Assembly: GCF_047663525.1 (NCBI RefSeq)
Contig: NC_092590.1
Location: 8,266,001-8,330,000 of the forward strand
DNA: 64,000 nucleotides
Source of the DNA: Anas platyrhynchos
Lineage: Eukaryota; Chordata; Aves; Anseriformes; Anatidae
Direction: 5' to 3'
Below the pieces are notes generated by a model, which worked only from the letters and a program-made list of their open reading frames with translations, was not told the origin of the DNA and searched no databases. Within the stretch, counting starts at the first letter, position 1. Every line of letters begins with the position of its first letter. This document shows positions 49,201-60,472 of this stretch, in pieces. A program made the translations under genes and the position numbers.

Positions 49201-52200
49201 TTATACAGTGTTCTTCAATGCCAGTCCTGATTTAGAGCAGCAGATCTGAAACAAAAGCAAACCCTTTAAAAAGCATATTTATTTATTAATTAATAATAAG
49301 CACAGCTTTTGTGTTCTAAAGACCTTCAAAGCGGAGTGACTTTGGGCAAGGGCATTCATAAATCTGGTGAAAAAAACACCAATTACAATGTTGCCCACAG
49401 CAGTCATAAAGGGGTTGCTCTGTTTTGTCTTTTTTATGAATACTGATAGATAATCCTCAGTAGTTTTCAAACCTCGCAGAAGTTTAGTTCAGATATCTAA
49501 AGTCTATCATTCGTTTTAGGCTCAAGACAAGGCACTGGACATTTCAACCTCACAAATAAATTACTGGAGACAAGTAGTTCTTAGTACAGAAACCAGTACA
49601 GCCCGTGCCAGCCTAAGGAACTACGCTAAGATTTCTGTCATCTCTGACACCACCTATAAAATTTCTCCCTTTCCTCCTTACATTTCCCCAGACCATTTAA
49701 TCACAATACAGAGATTAAACTAAAACATTTCACATGGGTACAGAAGTTCGGGAAAGGGAATTTGCAAGTGGTTGAGTCCTTGCCAGATGACTGTACTCTG
49801 AATCACATTTGTCCGTTTCAGCTAAAAGGTTCAAACATTTTTTTTTTGGGGGGGATGCAGTCAAAGACACAGAGCAAGGAAGTGCATGGCATGTATTTTA
49901 ATGTGAAACAAGTGAAATTCAGGAGTTGCAAAGCAAGGCACAACTTATTCAGAGTGTTTGTCACCAAAGCACTACTAGAATTAATCACTTACGGGACAGA
50001 GGAAAAAGATTTACAGCATTTAAGTGCAAGAAGTACGTGAAATTTTGTGGCAAGCTGGCCAAGACACAACGTTCATCTTCACTTAAGGTCTTGTAAACTG
50101 TAGCCAACCAAGATGAGCTGTAACAATCACACGATCTCCAGACATGCACATTCTTTTGTAGTTTAGCTCATCTCCTGTGCTATTGCACAGCCACCTTAAG
50201 GTGCCCTTTTTCTTTTTTTTTTCTTATTTTTTGGGGGGGGAGTGGGAGGAGAACAGGCAGAGGAAGAAAGCCCTGGCAGTTGTACTGCAATGATGTCTTT
50301 ACTTTGGAGACTCAGACCCTTATATCAGATTGTTTCTTATTCTGCTCTGCATTTCCATCCCTGGAAGTCTTTAAAAGACGTTTAGATGTAGAGCTTAGGG
50401 ATATGGTTTAGTGGGGACTGTTAGTGTTAGGTTAGAGGTTGGACTTGATGATCTTGAGGTCTCTTCCAACCTAGAAATTCTGTGATTCTGTGATTCAATA
50501 TTATTAGAAGGTGCAAGATGTAGCCAAGGAGAGTATACTTAGAAAAACTTCTGAAGACTTAGTAAAGGCTGCTCTTCACATATTTCCCAACCTTTAAGGA
50601 CCTCTAATGTTAATGTTAAGACACGCAGCTTCAACCTTCCAGACAAATCATCTGGAAGACTGAATAAACACAACTTACTTTGCGTCTCAAAAGTCACAAG
50701 GCAGTACGAGTTCCTCTGCACATCACCTCCTATCAAGCCCAGACTGTTAATAATCAAATCCCTCTGTCAGTCATTGGATGGTTTTGTTTCGGCTGCCAAT
50801 AGTTCTTATTAATCAGCTAGCCTGCGGGACTGAAACAGTCACTGTAAAGGGCACGTCGGCTGGCAGCTCACCAGGGAACTTTGGAGCCTGGAGGCAGGAG
50901 TAACCTCCGTGGTCAACCTGCCCCTTGACAGACCGTCACCAGAGATGGCTCGTTCTGCATCAGAGGAGCTGCAAACCCACACTGACCCTTTCACCAGACT
51001 GAATTCCCAGTGATAACAACCACGCTGCTGTGATTACTACGTGGTTGTAATTAAGATGGTGTAAGAGCCTTACCTCCACGAGCTTCATCATCGGCACGGG
51101 ATTGAAGAAATGGAGGCCACCGAATCGGTCCTGCCTGGTGGTGGAGTTGGCCAACTGCGTGATCTGCAGGGACGAGGTGTTGCTTGCAAATATTGTATGC
51201 CTGGAAAAAAAAAACACATGGGCTGTGCTATCCTCCTGACAGCAGGAGGCTGGTGCACCACGCAGAAACAGACATCCACTGGCTAGCCATCCACACAACT
51301 CCTAAAAATACCCCTGCAGATTATCACCTTCCTTTTGCTGAGGTATAAATAGAGCAACGAAGGAATAACCAGAGGAAGAGTTGTGTGAGCTTCTGACTCC
51401 CGAGATTGCATGTTGAATACTGTGTCAGGTCAAAGAAGAAAGATTCTCTAAGCAGAACATTTTTGTTACAGCCCCAAATCTATTCCAAGTAATTCCTTCA
51501 GCAATCCTGAAAATCAAATAGAATTTTTTTTACACATCTATGGAAAGCCAATCACATGACATATCAAGTATGTATTTTGGAGCTCAAAAAAAACAGTAAT
51601 TTTTTTTTTTATAATGATCAGTGGCAGACACGGTAAGTAAACTTTGTACCAGAGCAAAGAGGTGATGAGAAAAAGAAGAAGGGACACTGCAAAGGTTACA
51701 CAAAATTACACAATTTTCAAGGCATATTTCAAAGATCTTGTCAGAGACATAAAACACATTTACTAATTCCAATTTGTGATGATTTTTTTCAGAGACATCT
51801 CAGAGCCTCAGCAGCCCTGCCATATTGACATCACACAGAAAACTTAAATGGCTTTTTCTTCAAACCACAGAATCAAAAACTAAAATTAGAACTGAAACCC
51901 TACCTTCCATTCTGGACTGCCTCAATCTACCTTTCAAGAAGTTACCCTCCTGGACTCGTCAAATGTTAATCTAGATTGGTAGTTTGCTTATATTTCACTG
52001 AGATATAATTGAGCTTCCAAACACAGCTTTCAGAAGTTACGTCTATGTCATGGGGACATCTTATAGCTGCATTAGAAGAAAACACTTAAAAAAAAAAAAA
52101 AAAAGAAAAAAAAAACAGAAAAAAAAATTTTTTTTTTCTGTTTTTATGTTTTCTGAGTTTTGAAAACTTGTTAAGGGAGAAGGAAACCAAATATCCTGAG

Positions 52201-55200
52201 AATTCCTGCTTATATTTCTCATAAATATTCTTTTGTTTTTCCCCCACCATGAAATGGGCCTTCCATTGTTCTTAGGGTAGTAAAAACAGTATTTCACACT
52301 TCATCATTTTGATCTTGTAAGGTCAATGAATCCAACAGACACTTATCTTCCCCCAAAATCTGTCACTGTATAGAAATAATTCAAATAATCATTTAAAAAA
52401 AGCTTCGTAAACCCACGTGTAAAACAGTAACAATTACATCTCACAGAATAATGGTCTTAGAGCAAGAGGTTTGAATTCAGCATCCCTTCTGCAGGTAAAT
52501 CCTATAAACTCTCACAATGTAAAGCTTTGGTTAAAAAAAAAAAAAAGGCATTACATTGGTGCTGTGTACAGGGGCATTTTATTTACACTTTCTGCTCTGA
52601 CCAACAAATTGACTTAAACTGAGGTTAAAATAGAACTGAGATGCCTCTGTGACACAGAGTACATTATCTGTGTTTCAGGTGACAGCACGGTCTGAAGGCT
52701 TTTAAAAGCAGCGATAGGAGTGAAGCCCCAAGGATGATTTTCCAGCCAGCAGTGTGCTTTCACTTGGTGCCATCTAGTGGGCCATAGGAAGAAATTAAAA
52801 GCAAATTAAAAGCAAAGTCAAACACAACAGAAACACACCGTTTCGGTAACTTACTTTTACAGTCCAGCTCTTTAAGCAGGGAAAAAACCTCTTTCACAGC
52901 ACTTTTATAACGCACTGCTTCTGAACACCCTGACCTGTCCCAAAACACTGGCCTGTTCCCGGCTGAGTTTCCATTTCTAAAGACCGATCCTAAACCAAGA
53001 GATGCTGATAGGCATTCCCACCAGCCAGAGGTTAATAGAAGGCAAGAGTTCTTAGGACAGTAGACACTCCAAAATTCTTTTGACATCATTACCATCCTTC
53101 TTGGAAAGTGCTGCATTGTATAAACGACCCAAAGATCATGAAAAATGCAGAAGTATTATTTAAAAAAAAAAATAGCCTGACTTTTTTCAGAACAGGAGCA
53201 CGAGGGCTGATTCAACAGAGGAAAAGGAAAACAGAAGTGGGTAGCAATGCTTTATCACCCATTCTGAAGATGATAACTATACAACAGTTACTATATGAGA
53301 GAGGTAACACACCTGGAGGTGTGTCATATATATACTACACTTTGCACTTTTGCAAAGCGCTGCTAAGAACAAAAACCAGGATGCGTTCAGACTGATGTCC
53401 TAAGACCAAGCAATGGCCCTCACTGTTTTACCTTTTTACCTGCTCAGTTACCCAGGTGAGGAATATCCCAAGTTCTCAGTGCCCTCTGGGGCTGCCAACC
53501 TCTCCTCATTCATTGCATTTTCTCTGAAAACTTAAGAGCAATTTGCTCTCCACCCAACCACCAAATAAAACCTGTCTCAGTAAAGAACAGCTTTCTCATC
53601 CCCCTCCATTTATGGATTCCCTCTCAGAGGAATGATGGTTCCTACATAGAAAAAAAAAAAAAAAAGGAAGAGGAAAGAATGTGTGCTATTTTTTCATGAG
53701 ATACTTTGGCTTTGTTCTGTCACCAGGTTTATATTCATTGGAGAGGTCATCACAGAACAAATACGTGAGAGGGGCATGTAATGTTGCACCTGAGGAAACA
53801 AACGAAACCCAGGATACAACATAAACGAAGAAATAGGCATATGTACAGTTTATGTTTCAAAACCAGGATTAATCATCTTGTCTGATCAACTGTAACACAC
53901 AGCCCCTTACATTTCAGTCAGCTATCAGCTCACTGGGTAAGTTATCAGGGTAAGACCGAAGATTTGCATTAGCAAAAGCCCTTCCTTCTCAGAAGGCTGG
54001 CCTTTCATACTCACTGCCTGTAACACAAAGTGCCACCGAAGCCCCAGGCCCCACAGAATTAAAACTTCTCCCAGGCCTCGAGCTCTCTCTAAACAAATCT
54101 TGCCTTTGTTACAGCTGCAAGACCCACGCTGAACTGATGCAACAGTGAGGTGGCTCAAGAAGTAATTCTACTGCATTTTGAAACATCTGATCTAGCGAAG
54201 GCTGCACGGCACCTGTGCTGACAGGCACAGCCTTCCCTCCCATCACAGCGCCACACAGGGGAAGTAAAGCCTCCTGCTCCATTCAAGCACAAAAACCCAC
54301 CAACTAGACGGTTCTGCCTTTCCCCACAACACCCACATGATAGGCAAATCATGGATATTCCCAAAAAATAGTTACAAACCACCGTTTGCATCTAATAGCC
54401 GGTAGTTTAAGCACTCAGCTACTAAGCTTCACTGTTTCACTAGCTTTTCTTTCTTTTCACCTAACCTTCCATACTGCAACTGGTATTCTTCACCATTCAC
54501 TACCCTTTTCTTCAACCTCTACATCTTTATCACCATCTCCAATTGTCCTCTTAAAAAGGAAGGCTTCTTGTCTTAGGTCAGAGGTTGGACTCGATGATCT
54601 TGAGGTCTCTTCCAACCTAGAAATTCTGTGATTCTGTATTGTCTAATGGCATTTTTCCCAGCCCTGCAGAGTCACGCTTTAGGCAGCACAAAGGAGCATA
54701 CCTGAACCTTTACCTACCCCTACCTTTAACACTCCGTAATGCAAAACTTGTTGTTTCAAGGCAGCTTTATGTATAAACCACTCAGTCTTAGCAAAAACAG
54801 CCTCAAGTGTTCCAAATGCGTGTAGTATTACATGAGGCTCCGGGTCCCTACTTTTCCTTGTGCCTTTTCCGAAGTTTCCCTTGCTGGCTGGTTCTAGATG
54901 GTTTGCCATTTCGTACACTCTAGTTTGCTCATCAGCTTTCTCTGTTAAAAACAGAGACCGGTTGCCTGAGTCTTTCTCTGCTTTTAACAGAAGCAGCCAG
55001 TGGTCTGTTTTCACAAAATTAGGATAACCTAACCATGATGAGGTTTCCTGGTAATTGCCAAAGGCAGCTACTTAATTTTCTTTGCCTGTGAGACTGCGGC
55101 TAAGAGCAAGTTACCCTGTCCTCAATGCAAGGCTTCTTGCGACCATTTATCATTCTCAGAAACGCCAGGCAATTCTGAACACTAACCGTATGAGGCAGCC

Positions 55201-58200
55201 TGAAAACCTCCCCAGGCTGAAGTCAATTAATGATAACATCTTTCCTCCCTTGACATTATATTCAAGCTGCAGCCTGCTTAGCTCTTAGTTAAACAATCTG
55301 GAAGACCTCTTAGCCAATACCCCCAGATTCAGCTGCACCAGTTAGAAGTTCAATCTGTGAGCAGTCAAGGTCTCATGATTCTGAGTCATCCGTTACAAGG
55401 ATCAGGCTCCCGAGACTGCATGCTCAGCTTAACAGCATTTTGAGTTTTGGATAGAATTGAACAGTAACTTCGAACAGTTATCAAATATAGGTCAAGGCAA
55501 GCTCCACAGACTGTAACTGAGCGTGTGGTAAGAAAAGACAGAAACTGCTACCGCAAACATCATAACTGACAATGATCTATGTCCAAAACCTTGCAATATA
55601 CAAGTTTATCTCGCTTAAGCTATGACTTGCAGCTTAGAAGCTGAAACTTCTGAAAATTTATTCGTGCGAGGCACACTAAAACCAAATATTTCACCATTCC
55701 AATTCCCTATTTAACTATGGGAATGCATGTTAACCATACCCGATCTGTACCAGGATATGGTTATGCTACAGCTGCACATTTGCATTTAGATCTGACTTGG
55801 ATAAAGCAGGCTTTGAACTTGCTGAGTAGATGGACAAACCTCCTCTTGTCTAATCATACCATGAAGCACATCCAATAATGCAATGCAACAAGTAAATAAA
55901 GCAGATGAATGTACCTGAATGTGTTTGCAAAACATGTACCTGGCAGGTACATGTTACATGTGACAGTCTGGAGTAAGTCTAAGGAGAAAACCTCCTGTTT
56001 TTAAGAAAAACAGCTAAGAAAATGCAGAATTAATGGTGCAAGAGAAAAAAAAAAATAAAAGGTGCAAGTTTCAAAACGAAAGAGAAGAAATACACATACT
56101 CTGGAGCAAATTTATCCAGCCTCTTGAAGAGTTCATTTTTAATTTCCTGGTTCTCCACGATGGCTTCTATCACCAGATCCGTGCTGTGGACCACTGCTAC
56201 TGCATCTGTGCTTGTTGTAAGGTTCTTTAAGGTCTTCTCAATAAATTCTGCACCAGCCTGAAACATCACAAGAATTTGCAACAATGATTTCATTTCTTTT
56301 TACATGAAAACCCACATAAGCGCTGTAATGTATTTTTGAGCCCCCCAAACCTCAGGATTAATTATTTGGCACCATTTTGCATTTAACATTTGTTTCAAAA
56401 AGTCACCAAGCTATTTAAATCTTTATCTAGAGGCTGAAGGAACAAAAATCAGGGAAGGCATCCATCTTTCAGCCTCCCTGAATTGCAAAAAGAAAATCCA
56501 AGCTCTTCATCGTACTGAAAAAAAAAATCTATTTTTTAAGCCAGCATATTAGTATGCTCTGTAACGCATAACTGCAAAACAACATCAGAACTCCAGTACA
56601 GGAATTTTATTATCCTAGGTTCTCCTAATGGTACAAATAAAAAGATGCCAACCTCAGGCTTATCCGCAAACTTCTTCTTTGTCACTCTCTTCAAGCTCTC
56701 TTCAATTCCCTTTGTAGACTTCTTAAGGATTTCATCTGACTGGTCTACCAACACCACCGTGTGACCACTGGCTGCTGCAATCTGAAAGTTAAAATATGAT
56801 TCAACATCAAGATCATGAACAACCAGACTGATGTGGGTTGGGGCAGACAACTGACCAGAATTAGGCAAAAGACTGCTAAAGGACCTAGAATCAAGAATCA
56901 TGCACTTTAATAGAAAAAAAATCATTAAAATGCTCAAATATTTGGGGTGGAGGAGAAGGGAGAAAGGACTCAACTTGAGAGAAAAGGAAAGAGAAATCCC
57001 TTTTTCCCCCGAGCTGTCTGCAGAACTGCACTTGGAGGCAGCTGGATTCTGCAGCTCTGACAAGTGAAAGAAATCTGTCTTGAAAAGAGGAAGCGGCTTA
57101 GCTGTGAGCCTCGGATCTTTGAAGCAAAAAGGGCTGTGGAGACCAAAAGTGGAAGGCTGGCAGGGTGAAGAGGTGCCGTAAGGGATGGCTGGCCCTGTGA
57201 TCCTGGGGCGTAACGTAACACAACGCTGCTGTTTGACCATGAGCGTGTGCCTGGAACAACGGGAAGGTGACAGTGGAACTGGGAGCAGAAATGAGGCTTT
57301 TGCCCCAGCAGGGCTCTGTGCAGATCCAAACTGCTAGCAAACTCTCCTTCCTACGTACTCGGTACAAACGCTGGCTCAGCCTCTTAAAACCCAGCTTGCC
57401 ATTATCTGTTACTTTGCTATTCATTAATTTACATTTCTCTTGTTAGCTAGCAACAGTCTATCTTCATTTTCAGAACTCCTGAACAAAGTTGCAATATAAT
57501 AACTACAGAAAATAACAGACATTGAAACATGTTTCCACTTTTTTTTTTTTTCTTTTTTGTGAGTGACACCTTAGGAGTTAACCTTCTGCAAACTTTCCCT
57601 TTACACCTAACTCGCACCTGGAGTTTAAAGAACCTCCTGTGCCCACAGGACCTACCCCAACAAAGCTAGCTGAAATGAGAAACACAGACCTGAAGAAAAG
57701 CGTGGCACTATTCTCATTCAAGATTCCTCACAAATCCAGCAAATAAAGAAATGCCAGGCTGGTTCCAGACAGAAGCACTGCAGAATTAACAAGGTGTCAG
57801 CCTGCAGCTGGACATTTCTTCATCCATTTTTTTTTATTATTTTCATTATGGCCATTTCATAAAATCAGTTGTATCATAAGAAATGTTTAAATTAAGATTG
57901 GACTTCCATTTCTTCTAATTTCATCTGCTGCTATCATTTGCAACGGCAAAGCAAGGTCCTCTACTCTTCAGAAGAAAATTCATTACCAAGCACATTCATA
58001 AGACATGCTTCAGCGATTATCCATTTACAATTGTACCAGAACATCACTGAGCACTTGGCAAAGAATCATAGAGAAGCTAAGAGCTCCCTTTTTCCAGTTC
58101 ATTCTTAACATATGTGTGTTTATAGGAAAGAAGAAAAATGTCAAGAAATCACATCATCGCCTTGCAATTCAAACACACGCTTGTACAAACTCTTCTCTCC

Positions 58201-60472
58201 AGTGTCTTTATGAATATTACATATGAAACACAACAGTGCTGGGGAGTCAGTTAATGCTTCTCTCACACTGTTCATGTGGCTGAATGAGAAATTGTAATTT
58301 CCTGGCTTTCAGCCATGCACTGATTAGCTTCTCCTGACTGTATGAGAAAGAAGGAAGATGATTTCTGAAGTGTTCAAAGCAGGAGGAAAATCTTTACTAC
58401 CAGGGTGCAGAGGAGACCTTGCTCTGTCACAATCATCTCTGCTTTGGGATAATTCTGGATTGATAAATCGGAGGCAGATGGTCAGCAAAACACTCCTAGG
58501 TCCTTAACATTGGTAGAACACTACAACTGCTGTTACTGCCAAATACCACACCTGTTTCTCTTGGTAAACTTCTCCCTAAAACATGCAATCTAACAGAATA
58601 TGCATATTAAGGCACTTACTCTACAGAATTACAACCTTTGCATAGTGTGCATGCTCCTTGAGCATGCTAACAGCTTGCTCCAAAGTTGTTATTTGAAGAT
58701 TCCTTCAGTGGAAATCTCAAATTCTAGTATCAAGGTGCAGAAAGGTGTTTGCTACCAGACAAGTTAATAAACAACTACTTTATTCCTTACAAAAAAAAAA
58801 AAAAAAAGCCAAAAACCACACAGCCCCTGTATGCCTCCTACTAGAAATTTGCAATTTGCCAAGAATGTGAAAAATCTTCACTTCTGAGAAGGTCATCCAT
58901 TAATTAAAAAAAAAAGAAAAAAAAAAAAGGAACATTGCTATTTGTGTACTCCAACTCCCTGCTGGCTTCCACCTGGGGAAAAGCAGTGCCAACCTGGAGG
59001 ATGCTGGATGCTCCAGTTACTGTTTGTGAAGCACCCAGTACTTTGGCAACAAGCTCTGTCTGTGAATGAGGTAAATAACTAAATCTTAAATCACTGGCAA
59101 GACTGTTCAGTCACAAAGCAATCGGGTTAAAGATGAACTTGAAAGCCAAAGGCCAGAGATTAAACACTGGGAAAATAAGTGCTATTTAAATATTAACCGC
59201 TCCATAACTCTATAGATGACTGACAGCCTAATGTTCGTTTTAGCTGCTATACGGTATTTAAATAACTGGTAATAATGTCACTTGATCCGCTCCCTTGGCA
59301 AGATAGAAGAAGCTTCTTTCTTAGCCCTACATTTTCCAAATATTTATTACACACTGCCTGGTTTTATAAATAGCCCACACAGTCATAAGAACCATCCTAA
59401 ATAATTTAGGACGTTAACCTCAGTTCCTCTTGCCTACCTGTCTGACCTGAAGATCTGTGGCTTAAGAGAAAAGTTTTAAAGTTGAGCAACTGGACAGCAG
59501 CGGCGCGGCAGTGCTTTCTACTCTGAAACAATAAAACCGAAGATTGCAGAAGTCTGCTAACACAGCAGCTCAGGTGTGCCCCTTCACTGGCAGCCCCAAA
59601 TCCTCGTCCTGAGGGTAAGATACCTGTGTGCTGCCCACCCTAGGTCGCCTGTGTGCCTTGTATGCTACATGCTGAAATAGGCATCGCATTAAATCGTTTG
59701 ACTGCAAACTGTGGTATATTCAGACAAGTGATTCCAGGCCCTGGAGCGTGTCCAGAGCAGGGCTATGAAGCTAGTGAGGTGCCTGGAGCACAAATCCTGT
59801 GAGGGGCGGCTGAGGGAGCTGGGGGGGTTTGGGCTGGGGAAGGGGAGGCTCAGGGGAGACCTCATTGCTCTCTGCAACTGCCTGAAGGGAAGGGGTGGGG
59901 AGCTGGGGGTCGGCCTCTGCTCACAGATAACTACTGATAGGACCAGAGGGAATGGCCAGGGGAGGTTTAGGTGGAAAATTAGGAGACATTTCCTCTCAGA
60001 AAGAGCAGTCAGGCGCTGGGACGGGTTGCCCAGGGAGGTGGCAGAGTCCCCGTCCCTGGGGGTGCTCAAGGCAAGGCTGGACGTGGTGCTTGGGGACACG
60101 GTTAGCGGGTGACACTGGTGGTAGGGGACGTTTGGACCATCTGACACTGGAGACCCTTCCCAACCTTAATGATTCTTTGATTCTCGACCAGCCCCGAGAG
60201 AACCCCCGCGGGGCCATCAGCTCCCCAACATGGCGCCCCCCCCCCCCGTCATGGCGGCGGCGCCGCCCCCGCTGCCGCTCGGCTCCCGCCCCGGCCGCGC
60301 TCACCTGGGCGATGCCGGCGCCCATGAGCCCGCCGCCGATGACGGTGACATGTTTGACCAGCAGCTTCTTGGCGGCCGCCGTGGCGGCGGCGGCGGCAGC
60401 AGCAGCAGCAGCGGCGGAGGACGAGGAGGAGGAGGAGGCGGCTCGCACGAAGCGTCGGGTGGCGAAAGCCAT
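41696..60472 (-). CDS. HADH: HADH, mitochondrial short-chain 3-hydroxyacyl-CoA dehydrogenase, complete, 326 residues in eight exons
   Basis: Segments in transcript order are 60472-60305, 56781-56653, 56257-56100, 51200-51074, 47978-47889, 46480-46408, 43006-42890 and 41814-41696. They total 981 bases, all with GT-AG junctions and in phase. The enzyme oxidises L-3-hydroxyacyl-CoA to 3-ketoacyl-CoA with NAD+ in the mitochondrial matrix, the third step of beta-oxidation; in mammals it also restrains glutamate dehydrogenase in insulin secretion. Visible features are an Arg/Ser/Ala-rich transit peptide (1 to about 38), a Rossmann NAD motif [10 protein letters not shown], the catalytic Ser161, His182 and Glu194 (LHFFNP...LVE), and Asn232 in FIVNR. 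The equivalents in mature human numbering are Ser137, His158, Glu170 and Asn208. It ends GEGFYKYK. It is 12 residues longer than the 314-residue human form, all in the transit-peptide repeat. No key residue is lost. Confidence 0.97.
41815..42889 (-). other. HADH: HADH intron 7
   Basis: Unique AT-rich sequence with a 19-bp inverted repeat at 42769-42815 close to the donor. No exon or transposon is recognised. Confidence 0.8.
42769..42815. repeat. 19-bp inverted repeat (hairpin), 9-nt loop
   Basis: The left arm TGACTCCTAATTAGCTTAA (42769-42787) is the reverse complement of the right arm TTAAGCTAATTAGGAATCA (42797-42815), with one mismatch. It sits 75-121 bases inside HADH intron 7 from the donor. 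Confidence 0.95.
42890..43006 (-). CDS. HADH: HADH exon 7, residues 249-288
   Basis: The acceptor is TTTCTCTAG and the donor is GTACTG. It reads [20 protein letters not shown] onward to DTSKYIID. It is part of the helical C-terminal domain that forms the dimer interface and acyl pocket ([13 protein letters not shown] signature). Confidence 0.97.
43197..43233. repeat. (CA)n followed by A-tract
   Basis: About eight CA units run into 21 or more A residues. Confidence 0.95.
44249..44362 (-). mobile_element. CR1 LINE 3' fragment
   Basis: It begins AAATCATAGAATCATTTAGG then TTGGAAAAAACC and GAGATCAAGTCCAACCATCA, the antisense of the CR1 3' tail. It is truncated and diverged. Confidence 0.8.
44381..44486 (-). 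mobile_element. second CR1-like fragment
   Basis: GGAATGGCTTGGGTCAGAAG restarts a CR1-like antisense 3' end. It then jumps to a GGGCTGCAAGTGCACACTGC segment typical of deeper CR1 sequence, which suggests an internally deleted or nested copy. Confidence 0.5.
46408..46480 (-). CDS. HADH: HADH exon 6, residues 225-249
   Basis: The acceptor is TTTTTCATAG and the donor is GTACTT. It reads [20 protein letters not shown] then LFER and the first base of Gly. Asn232 (human mature Asn208) contacts the substrate. Confidence 0.95.
46481..47888 (-). other. HADH: HADH intron 5
   Basis: Unique sequence with only short A runs (47087-47094, 47437-47446). Nothing else is seen. Confidence 0.8.
47889..47978 (-). 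CDS. HADH: HADH exon 5, residues 195-224
   Basis: Exactly 30 codons read [20 protein letters not shown] then [10 protein letters not shown], with acceptor TTTTCCAG and donor GTGAGT. It forms the link between the NAD domain and the helical dimerisation domain. Confidence 0.96.
47979..51073 (-). other. HADH: HADH intron 4
   Basis: Mostly unique AT-rich sequence with a CR1 3' fragment at about 50353-50496 and a T/G-rich tract near 50212-50241. No exon is recognised. Confidence 0.8.
50353..50496 (+). mobile_element. CR1 LINE 3'-end fragment
   Basis: It starts TTCCATCCCTGGAAGTCTTT and ends with TTGATGATCTTGAGGTCTCT, then the ATTCTGTGATTCTGTGATTC tail, the diagnostic CR1 3' octamer repeat. It is well preserved, and antisense to HADH. 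Confidence 0.92.
51074..51200 (-). CDS. HADH: HADH exon 4 (catalytic), residues 152-194
   Basis: The acceptor TTTTTTCCAG and donor GTAAGG bound [20 protein letters not shown] onward to [12 protein letters not shown]. It carries the catalytic Ser161, His182 and Glu194. The His-Glu pair is separated by twelve residues, as in human. Confidence 0.97.
52087..52140. repeat. A-rich tract ending in an A/T inverted repeat
   Basis: A long A run is followed by CAG-A9 then T10-CTG (52116-52140), a near-perfect palindrome of low complexity. Confidence 0.9.
54573..54637 (+). mobile_element. CR1 LINE 3'-terminal fragment (short)
   Basis: It holds GGTTGGACTCGATGATCTTG, then AGGTCTCTTCCAACCTAGAA and ATTCTGTGATTCTG. 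Only about 65 bases remain, close in sequence to the copies at 50353-50496 and 60795-60886, which implies the same CR1 subfamily. Confidence 0.9.
56100..56257 (-). CDS. HADH: HADH exon 3, residues 100-152
   Basis: The acceptor ATGTTTCAG and donor GTATGT bound [20 protein letters not shown] onward to [11 protein letters not shown], the last Glu split GA|G. It contains the conserved [12 protein letters not shown] stretch of the NAD domain. Confidence 0.96.
56258..56652 (-). other. HADH: HADH intron 2 (395 bases)
   Basis: A short intron, unique, with an A8 tract at about 56519. Nothing else is seen. Confidence 0.85.
56653..56781 (-). CDS. HADH: HADH exon 2, residues 57-99
   Basis: The acceptor AACTTTCAG and donor GTTGGC bound 43 codons starting [20 protein letters not shown] and ending KKKFADKPE. 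It continues the Rossmann fold; the Asp of VLVDQ ends beta-2, which binds the adenosine ribose of NAD. The GTTGGC donor is a weak match to consensus, but frame and homology require it. Confidence 0.95.
56782..60304 (-). other. HADH: HADH intron 1
   Basis: AT-rich unique sequence with A/T runs at 57539-57551, 58791-58807 and 58906-58929. It then has a CR1 fragment at about 59734-60186 and the CpG-rich 5' end of the intron (60190-60304), including a C14 run at 60234-60247. No further exon is recognised. Confidence 0.8.
59734..60186 (+). mobile_element. CR1 LINE fragment (3' part), antisense to HADH
   Basis: It carries the CR1 series CCAGGCCCTGGAGCGTGTCC, then GGGCTATGAAGCTAGTGAGG, AGACCTCATTGCTCTCTGCA, GGGTTGCCCAGGGAGGTGGC, TGGAGACCCTTCCCAACCTT and the AATGATTCTTTGATTC tail. 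The coding remnant is broken. It ends about 120 bases from the HADH exon 1 donor. Confidence 0.92.

Larger units (their letters stand above)
51201..56099 (-). other. HADH: HADH intron 3
   Basis: The largest HADH intron, unique and AT-rich. It contains an A/T inverted tract at 52087-52140, A runs near 52531 and 53650, a short CR1 tail at 54573-54637, and a 10-bp perfect palindrome near 55932-55954. Confidence 0.8.

Noticed and set aside
56536..57240. 234-codon - strand frame including HADH exon 2
   Set aside because: Only 56653-56781 is exon; the rest is read-through into introns 1 and 2.
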